Source: a virus. From it: a stretch of 35,040 bases of DNA. Within the stretch, counting starts at the first letter, position 1, and every line of letters begins with the position of its first letter. Below are positions 29,746-35,040 of the stretch, in pieces. The DNA lies in IMG/VR virus record IMGVR_UViG_3300042465_002555, positions 1 to 35,040 of that record; one strand, written 5' to 3'. Position numbers and translations under genes: made by a program. The notes under the pieces were generated by a model. The model saw only the letters and a list, made by a program, of their open reading frames with translations, had not been told where the DNA came from and searched no databases.

Positions 29746-30037
29746 TTATGATTTTAGCTGGAAAGAGGCAGAAGAAAAAGAAGTGCTTGTTGACAGTCTC
29801 GGTATGACGCCAAGGCAATCTAATATGCTGCAAATTGAAGCAATCGCCAAAGCGCACTGCTTCACTTTGGAAGACATTTTAGGCAAAAGAAAATTCAAGC
29901 ACTTGGTAGAAGTAAGGCGCAAGTGCATTGTTATGCTGCGCGAAAAAGGCTACTCGACTACAGAGATTGGGCGGATTATGCAGCGCGACCACAGCACAAT
30001 TTGCCATGCGCTGCAAATGAGTAAGGCAACAGCATGA
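29738..30037 (+). CDS. Stand-alone DnaA domain IV-like protein
   Basis: This 99-aa protein begins MFDYDFSWKEAEEKEVLVDS. Residues about 35-95 match the DnaA C-terminal DNA-binding domain: IAKAHCFTLEDILGKRKFKH, then EVRRKCIVMLREKGYSTTEI and GRIMQRDHSTICHAL (DnaA signature like RDHSTV..A). It lacks the ATPase domain. It could bind DnaA boxes on phage or host DNA, aiding phage origin firing or blocking host initiation. Start ATG 29738; frame open upstream but inside the MazG gene. Confidence 0.8.
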   Translation: MFDYDFSWKEAEEKEVLVDSLGMTPRQSNMLQIEAIAKAHCFTLEDILGKRKFKHLVEVRRKCIVMLREKGYSTTEIGRIMQRDHSTICHALQMSKATA

Positions 30038-30249
30038 CACCTGCAAAGCTAAAGCTGGCTCGTAACCGCATGGGCTTCAGCATAAACGACATGGCCGCTG
30101 CGTTGCGCCTGTCGCCAGCAAACGGCGGAACAACAATTCGCAAGATGGAAGCTGGCAAGATAAATATCACTGGCCCCATAATGGTCGCCGTGGATGCCAT
30201 GCTAAAGGGTTATGACCCGTTTGAGGATGACTATGATGAAGACGAATGA
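30034..30249 (+). CDS. XRE/Cro-type HTH protein
   Basis: This 71-aa protein begins MTPAKLKLARNRMGFSINDM, then AAALRLSPANGGTTIRKMEA, a standard XRE helix-turn-helix with recognition helix near NGGTTIRKMEAG, and ends with an acidic tail (FEDDYDEDE). ATGA-coupled to the DnaA-like gene. Likely regulator of the right block or of late transcription. Confidence 0.75.
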   Translation: MTPAKLKLARNRMGFSINDMAAALRLSPANGGTTIRKMEAGKINITGPIMVAVDAMLKGYDPFEDDYDEDE

Positions 30250-30751
30250 CTATCAGGTCGGTGGTGACCACTACGCATCAAAGGCGGTTCAGCCTTGGGA
30301 AGCTATGCAAGCGTGGATGACTAAGGAAGCATTCGCTGGATATTTGCATGGCAATTGTATAAAATACTTAGCAAGGTATCTGGACAAGAATGGGGTTCAA
30401 GACCTAAAGAAATGTCAACATTATCTCGCAAAGCTTATTGAGGTAGAGGACGGCAGCAAAATTATAGATGACACGGCGGAGAAGGATGATGGCACGGTAG
30501 GCTATGGTAAGCCACCAAAGCATACTCGCTTTAAGGCTGGGCAGTCAGGAAACCCAAAGGGCCGTCCCAAAGGTCAAAGCAACCTCACCAAGCTTATTGA
30601 ACTAGAAGTCAAAAGGAATATGATGGCTGAGAACATACTGCAATTTCAAGCTGGCCGCGAAGCTGCAATATTTGGATTGTCACGGGACACACGGCGCAGC
30701 AAAGATTGGCTGGAAGGCTATGACCAAGTGAAGGCAGAAGCTAATGATTGA
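30233..30751 (+). CDS. DUF3310-DUF5681 fusion protein
   Basis: This 172-aa protein has an N-terminal DUF3310 (SaV-like) domain: DYQVGGDHYASKAVQPWEAM, CIKYLARYLDKNGVQDLKKC. The C-terminal segment resembles DUF5681: GYGKPPKHTRFKAGQSGNPK, GRPKGQSNLTKLIELEV. The second domain is often found near phage packaging or DNA modification genes. ATG 30233 has GAGGA upstream; it overlaps the XRE gene by 17 bases. The fusion itself is visible; function is not known. Confidence 0.7.
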   Translation: MMKTNDYQVGGDHYASKAVQPWEAMQAWMTKEAFAGYLHGNCIKYLARYLDKNGVQDLKKCQHYLAKLIEVEDGSKIIDDTAEKDDGTVGYGKPPKHTRFKAGQSGNPKGRPKGQSNLTKLIELEVKRNMMAENILQFQAGREAAIFGLSRDTRRSKDWLEGYDQVKAEAND

Positions 30752-31529
30752 CGCACCAAAGATTGAGCAGCGGCTTGTAGCAGATTTAATACCTTATGCA
30801 GCCAACAGCCGCACGCACAGCGATGCACAAGTCGCACAGATAGCCGCGAGCATTAAAGAATTCGGCTGGACGAACCCTATTCTCGTTTCTGGTGACAACA
30901 GCATCATTGCAGGGCATGGACGCTTACTGGCTGCACGCAAGCTGGGCATGGATGAAGTGCCGGCAATTGTCCTTGACCACCTAAGCAAAGCACAGCAACG
31001 CGCCCTTGTGATAGCCGACAACCAACTTGCTTTAAACGCAGGGTGGGACATGAAGATGCTGAAGGCCGAGATTGAAGACCTTGACCTAGAAAACTTCAAC
31101 CTAGAGATATTGGGATTTGATGAAAGCTTTTTGGATGAACTGCTGGAAACAACGCCATCTGGAGATGCTGATAACCCCTATACGACAAAAATTAGCACAC
31201 CTGTTTATGAGCCAAAGGGCGATAAGCCATCGGTAGAAGAACTATACGACGATAAAAAAGCAGTAGATTTGGTGGCCGCAATTAAAGCCAGCAAGCTCAA
31301 TGAAAAAGAAAAGCAATTTTTGATGTCGGCGGCTTCACGACATATTGTCTTTGATTATGCAAAGATTGCTAATTTTTACGCGCATTCGTCTGCGGACTGC
31401 CAAGAGCTTATGGAGAACAGTGCGCTAGTAATTATCGACTTTGATAAAGCGATAGAAAATGGTTTTGTGAAATTAACCGACGAAATTAACAATATGTTTC
31501 AAGGCGATGAAGCCGACGAAGATGAATAA
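30744..31529 (+). CDS. ParB-like nuclease-domain protein
   Basis: This 261-aa protein has the ParB N-terminal domain: EQRLVADLIPYAANSRTHSD, AASIKEFGWTNPILVS and IIAGHGRLLAARKLGMDEVP (GHGR box at 57-60). A helical region and a separate C-terminal domain (about 150-250) follow, with SVEELYDDKKAVDLVAAIKA and MSAASRHIVFDYAKIANFY. Phage proteins of this build sit near terminase and DNA-modification genes and often precede methyltransferases; here the next genes are a nucleotidyltransferase fusion and a glycosyltransferase. The C-terminal domain may be the partner-specific part. Confidence 0.82.
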   Translation: MIDAPKIEQRLVADLIPYAANSRTHSDAQVAQIAASIKEFGWTNPILVSGDNSIIAGHGRLLAARKLGMDEVPAIVLDHLSKAQQRALVIADNQLALNAGWDMKMLKAEIEDLDLENFNLEILGFDESFLDELLETTPSGDADNPYTTKISTPVYEPKGDKPSVEELYDDKKAVDLVAAIKASKLNEKEKQFLMSAASRHIVFDYAKIANFYAHSSADCQELMENSALVIIDFDKAIENGFVKLTDEINNMFQGDEADEDE

Positions 31530-32475
31530 CGACTACACCTTTGTCCGTCATGGGCAAACATACTGGAATAAGAATGGCATAATGCACGGGCAATATGACA
31601 TTCCATTGAATTACACTGGCGTCAAACAAGCCGTAAAAATTTCCAATGAATTGAAGAACGAATTTTTTGATTTATGCTTATGCTCTCCGCTGCAACGGGC
31701 AAAGTCCACCGCTTTCAGCATATTGCGCCATCATAAAAATACGCAAATTCTATATGATGATAGGCTAAAGGAATTAAGCAAGGGATTGCTTGAGGGCAAA
31801 CATTTGAACAGTGAAAAGCTGCTAAAAAATGAAGACCTTAATTTGCTTAAAAAATTCAACATCGAAAGTAAGGTAGAATTTTTTGAGCGCGTAAAGCAGT
31901 TTGTAGACGAAACCGAGAAGAAATATAAAAACAAAAAAATTCTGATAGTGGCCCACAGCGGCACTATTAAAATGCTATTTTTTGCTTTTGATTTTCCGAA
32001 AGCTCCGCTTCATAAGGCTTACTATGATTTGCATATTAAAAACTGTAAGGCATATAAGGTTGGCTCAATACATTTAGAAAGCAAGAAAATGAAAATTGGT
32101 TTTTTCCCAATGGTCGCAGACATTCTACATTCCGGCCATGTGTTATCCCTTGAGGAAGCTAAGAAGCATTGTGACTTTCTGATTGTTGGGCTGCACTGTG
32201 CGCCAAGCTATAAAAACCCACAGCAATCAATCTATGAGCGGTATATGCAGCTACGGGCTGTAAAGTGGGTAGACGAGGTTATCCCTTATGAGAACATCGA
32301 AAAGGACAAGGACATTTTTGTGTCTTTAGACTATGATGTCTACTTCCTTGGCGAAGACCACAAAAGCGATGATTGGGAATTGAAAGACAAAATCGAGGAG
32401 ATGGACAAGGAGATTGTCTACCTAAAGCGGAAGCATAATTACAGTAGCCGGAAAATCAAAAATGAGTGCAAATAA
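31522..32475 (+). CDS. Histidine phosphatase-nucleotidyltransferase fusion
   Basis: This 317-aa protein joins two enzymes. Residues 1-185 are a histidine phosphatase (phosphoglycerate mutase-like): FVRHGQT (His10), SPLQRA (Arg59), ELSKGLLEG, VAHSG (His145). Residues 190-317 are a cytidylyl/adenylyltransferase of the glycerol-3-P cytidylyltransferase type: KIGFFPMVADILHSGH (HxGH at 203-206), ERYMQLRAVKWVDEV, FLGEDHKSDDW. The pair could trim and then activate a sugar or alditol phosphate as an NDP donor. Start ATG 31522 gives a normal phosphatase N-terminus; ATG 31507 is possible. The gene looks AT-richer than its neighbours. Confidence 0.82.
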   Translation: MNNDYTFVRHGQTYWNKNGIMHGQYDIPLNYTGVKQAVKISNELKNEFFDLCLCSPLQRAKSTAFSILRHHKNTQILYDDRLKELSKGLLEGKHLNSEKLLKNEDLNLLKKFNIESKVEFFERVKQFVDETEKKYKNKKILIVAHSGTIKMLFFAFDFPKAPLHKAYYDLHIKNCKAYKVGSIHLESKKMKIGFFPMVADILHSGHVLSLEEAKKHCDFLIVGLHCAPSYKNPQQSIYERYMQLRAVKWVDEVIPYENIEKDKDIFVSLDYDVYFLGEDHKSDDWELKDKIEEMDKEIVYLKRKHNYSSRKIKNECK

Positions 32476-33337
32476 AAATATTGCCGTTTTTATCCTTTCG
32501 CACGGAAGGCCGGATAACGTCATCACATATAAGACGTTGCGTAACTGTGGCTACACGGGCAAAATTTTCATCATCGTGGATGACGAAGACAAGACGTTAA
32601 GCCAATACAAGGCCAAGTATAAAGACGAGGTGATTGTCTTTAGCAAAAAAGATTATGAGCAAAAATTCGACATAATGGATAACTTCGATGGCAACAAAGT
32701 CATCGTTTATGCGCGTAATGCCTGTTACGACATAGCGCGAGAACTAGGCTTAGATTACTTCTTCGAGTATGAAGATGATTATACAAATTTCCAATATAGA
32801 TATATTGATGGAAAAGCATTAAGAGGCATAACGCCTAAAAATCTGGATAGCATATTATCCGCAATGATTGAATGCTTGGATGCAACAGGCTCCAGCACCA
32901 TAGCATTTTGCCAAGGTGGTGACCACATGGGAGGAGTTAGGAGCTTCGACCACATTAGCTATAAAAGAAAAGCAATGAATAGCTTTGTCTTTAAGGTTAA
33001 TCAAAACCCAGCAGATGATGTATTATTCATAGGCCGCATGAATGATGACGTAAACACATATTTAACGCTAGGCAAAACAGGAAAATTATTTTTCCAAATA
33101 GCTGTTGTAAACCTAGTGCAACTTCAAACTCAATCCAACTCTGGTGGCAACACAGACGCGTATAAATTATTTGGAACATACGTTAAGTCTTTTTATAGCG
33201 TCATAGCTGCGCCTGATTGCTGTAAGGTCGCATATATGGGTTCTGCTAATAGGCGACTGCACCATAAAATAAACTGGAACCATGCTGTGCCTATGATTTT
33301 AGACGAAAAGCATCGCAAACCAAGGTATGCAGAATGA
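32462..33337 (+). CDS. TET-associated-type glycosyltransferase (TAGT-like)
   Basis: This 291-aa protein begins NIAVFILSHGRPDNVITYKT and carries GKIFIIVDDEDKTLSQY, VIVYARNACYDIARELGLDY, FFEYEDDYTNF (acidic metal site near 104-106), CQGGDHMGG and GRMNDDVNTYL (Asp195, Asp196). These match my memory of the TAGT family of phage DNA glycosyltransferases, which add sugar to hydroxylated bases and usually sit next to TET/JBP dioxygenases. No dioxygenase, methyltransferase or hydroxymethylase gene is present here, so the acceptor is unclear. It overlaps the nucleotidyltransferase gene by 14 bases, suggesting donor synthesis and transfer are paired. Confidence 0.72.
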   Translation: MSANKNIAVFILSHGRPDNVITYKTLRNCGYTGKIFIIVDDEDKTLSQYKAKYKDEVIVFSKKDYEQKFDIMDNFDGNKVIVYARNACYDIARELGLDYFFEYEDDYTNFQYRYIDGKALRGITPKNLDSILSAMIECLDATGSSTIAFCQGGDHMGGVRSFDHISYKRKAMNSFVFKVNQNPADDVLFIGRMNDDVNTYLTLGKTGKLFFQIAVVNLVQLQTQSNSGGNTDAYKLFGTYVKSFYSVIAAPDCCKVAYMGSANRRLHHKINWNHAVPMILDEKHRKPRYAE

Positions 33338-33726
33338 CAGATGTTAAACTAACCGCAAAGCAAGAAACCTTTGCCCAAGCTATAGCAGATGGTCTGGGCC
33401 AAGCTGACGCATATCGCATGGCTTATGATGCTGAAGGCATGAAGGATGAAAGCATTTATCCGCAAGCATCCAAGCTAATGAAAAACCCCAAGGTCGCCAC
33501 AAGGATTGGTGAATTGAAAGCGCAGGTTGCAGATAAGCAGCTATGGACGCGAGAGATGTCGGTTAAAGGCTTGATAAGCGCATATCGGATTGCACTAGAG
33601 GCCAAGACCTCAACGGGCATGACGGCTGCGGTTAAAGAGCTAAACATCATGCACGGTTATAACGAACCGACCAAGCTTTCGGTCGATATGAAGTTTAAGC
33701 CGATTACGGATGAAGACTGGCTTTGA
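33334..33726 (+). CDS. terS: Terminase small subunit
   Basis: This 130-aa protein matches the Terminase_2 family: LTAKQETFAQAIADGLGQAD, AYRMAYDAEGM, SIYPQASKLMKNPKVATRIG, then the helical oligomerisation region and a C-terminal tail (KFKPITDEDWL) for contact with TerL. It recognises phage DNA for packaging. ATGA overlap with the glycosyltransferase, TTGA overlap with terL. Confidence 0.88.
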   Translation: MTDVKLTAKQETFAQAIADGLGQADAYRMAYDAEGMKDESIYPQASKLMKNPKVATRIGELKAQVADKQLWTREMSVKGLISAYRIALEAKTSTGMTAAVKELNIMHGYNEPTKLSVDMKFKPITDEDWL

Positions 33727-34970
33727 ACTTCACTGATAGCCAGAAAGCGTTTGTCTTTAGCCAAGAGCCATTCCCTGCCTTTGTTGGTGGCTTTGGCTCT
33801 GGCAAGACGGCTGCTGGCATCGCACGCATTATGCGGCTCAAGCGTTACTGCCCTTATCAGGATGTTGCCTACTACCTGCCGACCTATCCGCTTATTGAGG
33901 ACATTGCTTTTCAACGTTTCCCCGCACTGTTTGAAAAGAACGGTATTCCATTCAAATTAAATCAACAAAAGGCGGTGATGGAAACGGAACTAGGCCGCAT
34001 CATATTTCGCAACATGGAGCAACCCGACCGCATCGTCGGTTATGAAGTGGCACATAGCGTAGTAGACGAGCTTGACACCCTGCCTATCGAAAAGGCTCGT
34101 TCCGTCTGGAATAAGATTATCGCCCGTAACCGCCAGAAGGCATTCACGGTATCTGGCAAGCCTGTGAAAAACACCGTAGCTGTAGCGACAACACCAGAAG
34201 GCTTCCGCTTTGTCTATGACCGATGGGTAAAGAACAAGGCTGAAGGCTATGCGCTGTATCGCGCCAAGACATCTGACAACGCAGCCAACCTGCCAGAAGA
34301 TTACATCAAGAACCTACAGAACAGTTATTCGTCCAGCTTATTGGCTGCATACCTTGATGGCGAGTTTGTCAACCTAACGGCTGGCAGCGTTTACCCAGAG
34401 TTTGACCGCAAGCTAAATTATACCCTTGAGCGCATACAACCAAGAGAGCCTTTACACATTGGCCTTGACTTCAACGTCAACAACATGAGCGCCATAGTCT
34501 GCGTCATCCGCAACAACAATCCGCTGGCACTTGATGAGCTAACAGGCGTCAGAGACACGCCAACAATGATTAGGGCGTTGCTGGAGCGTTACCAAGGGCA
34601 TTCGATAACAGTTTACCCAGATGCGTCAGGCGGGGCGACCAAGAGCGTCAACGCCAGCTTGTCTGATATAACCTTGCTGCGCTCTGCTAATTTCACAGTG
34701 CTTGCGCCAAGCAAAAACCCAGCCGTCAAGGACAGGGTAATGGCGCTTAACCAAATTATCCACAATCAGGGCGTGCGGAGATTGTTGGTAAACCCTGACA
34801 AATGTCCTAACCTAATCGAAGGATTAGAGCGGCAAGCCTACAATAAATCAGGTGAACCAGATAAAACGGCTGGCCTCGACCACTTAAACGATGCCATTGG
34901 CTATTTTATTGCGTATAAGTATGCTATTGGTAGAGGAACGGTTTCCTTCGCTCAAATATCTGGGGTGTAA
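33723..34970 (+). CDS. terL: Terminase large subunit
   Basis: This 415-aa packaging motor has ATPase motifs: Walker A GGFGSGKT (22-29), Walker B SVVDELD (112-118) and a coupling motif VATTPEG (154-160). The RNase H-like nuclease domain has GLDFNVNNMSA (Asp249), YPDASGG and a late Asp in LDHLNDAIGYF. It starts at TTG 33723 overlapping the terS stop and runs directly into the portal start (TAAATG). Length and motif order are normal. Confidence 0.92.
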   Translation: MNFTDSQKAFVFSQEPFPAFVGGFGSGKTAAGIARIMRLKRYCPYQDVAYYLPTYPLIEDIAFQRFPALFEKNGIPFKLNQQKAVMETELGRIIFRNMEQPDRIVGYEVAHSVVDELDTLPIEKARSVWNKIIARNRQKAFTVSGKPVKNTVAVATTPEGFRFVYDRWVKNKAEGYALYRAKTSDNAANLPEDYIKNLQNSYSSSLLAAYLDGEFVNLTAGSVYPEFDRKLNYTLERIQPREPLHIGLDFNVNNMSAIVCVIRNNNPLALDELTGVRDTPTMIRALLERYQGHSITVYPDASGGATKSVNASLSDITLLRSANFTVLAPSKNPAVKDRVMALNQIIHNQGVRRLLVNPDKCPNLIEGLERQAYNKSGEPDKTAGLDHLNDAIGYFIAYKYAIGRGTVSFAQISGV

Positions 34971-35040
34971 ATGTCTGTCTCCAACACGAACACCGAATAC
35001 GATGCTAATCGCTTTAAATGGAAGCGTTGCCGCGATGTTA
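34936..35040. repeat. Terminal direct repeat, right copy
   Basis: Identical to 1-105. It contains the end of terL (to 34970) and the first 70 bases of the portal gene (34971-35040), a duplicate fragment, not a second portal gene. Confidence 0.95.

Noticed and set aside
30744-31529. Plasmid-style partition system (ParA/ParB)
   Set aside because: No ParA ATPase or parS-like repeats are present; the ParB domain is joined to a phage-specific C-terminal domain next to modification and terminase genes.
32462-33337. Ordinary cell-envelope glycosyltransferase for O-antigen conversion
   Set aside because: No membrane segments or flippase neighbours; the motif set and place before terS fit the TAGT type better. 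Not fully excluded.
28911-34970. TET/JBP dioxygenase, C5-methyltransferase, dCMP/dUMP hydroxymethylase or 5hmU kinase
   Set aside because: I looked for HxD...H, PC, thymidylate-synthase and P-loop kinase motifs in every supported gene of the circle and found none beyond the TerL Walker box.

Overview
This window is one complete unit of a siphovirus (long non-contractile tail) genome. The first 105 bases recur exactly as the last 105 (1-105 = 34936-35040), and the junction runs through the terL-portal boundary, so the sequence closes into a circle of 34,935 bp. Base composition is moderate, between AT- and GC-rich by eye. A GapR/DUF2312 homologue, a DUF1064 nuclease, a DUF6321/DUF6496 gene pair and a DUF4055 portal point to an alphaproteobacterial host. 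That host call is inference. I see no integrase, excisionase, CI-type repressor, tRNA gene, CRISPR array or insertion sequence, so a strictly lytic life style is the simplest reading.

Layout. The plus-strand morphogenesis block (1-18364) holds, in order: DUF4055 portal, a collagen-like/C1q-like protein, MuF-type head protein, scaffold, major capsid, head-tail connectors, tail terminator, tail tube, tail assembly chaperones (G and T parts in different frames), tape measure, tail tip, Ala-rich fibre, receptor-binding candidate, and small tail or membrane proteins. A 47-aa minus-strand membrane protein gene lies at 18361-18504. The lysis cassette follows (18574-19600): NlpC/P60-like endolysin, holin-like protein, and nested Rz/Rz1-like spanins. 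After it comes a metallophosphoesterase (19601-20782).

The minus-strand early block (26213 down to 20783) holds, in order of transcription: ERF-type annealing protein, YqaJ exonuclease, small HTH protein, HNH/DUF968 protein, RpoA-alphaCTD-like protein, a small ORF, NinB, GapR-like protein, SSB, a small ORF, a terminator, then a second promoter and eight very small genes, nearly all joined by ATGA overlaps. At 26214-26305 a divergent control region separates this block from a rightward block: Cro-sized HTH protein, DUF1064 nuclease, 15-codon upstream ORF, replication initiator with a likely internal origin, and a possible loader. A bidirectional terminator (28418-28458), a leftward single gene and another divergent promoter region (28708-28910) follow. 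The last rightward block (28911-34970) runs through MazG-like, DnaA-domain-IV-like, XRE, DUF3310-DUF5681 and ParB proteins, a histidine phosphatase-nucleotidyltransferase fusion, a TET-associated-type glycosyltransferase, TerS and TerL, and then into the portal.

The most unusual content is: (i) the ParB / phosphatase-nucleotidyltransferase / TAGT-like glycosyltransferase cassette directly upstream of the terminase, which looks like a DNA-sugar modification system but has no base-hydroxylating partner in this genome; (ii) a recurring promoter module (A-tract, ACGC box, TTTACA-like -35) with a shared GC-rich leader hairpin in front of several early operons; (iii) a lambda-like origin candidate inside the initiator gene together with a stand-alone DnaA DNA-binding domain; and (iv) an RpoA C-terminal-domain mimic. 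All names rest on reading the translated sequences; no database search was run.
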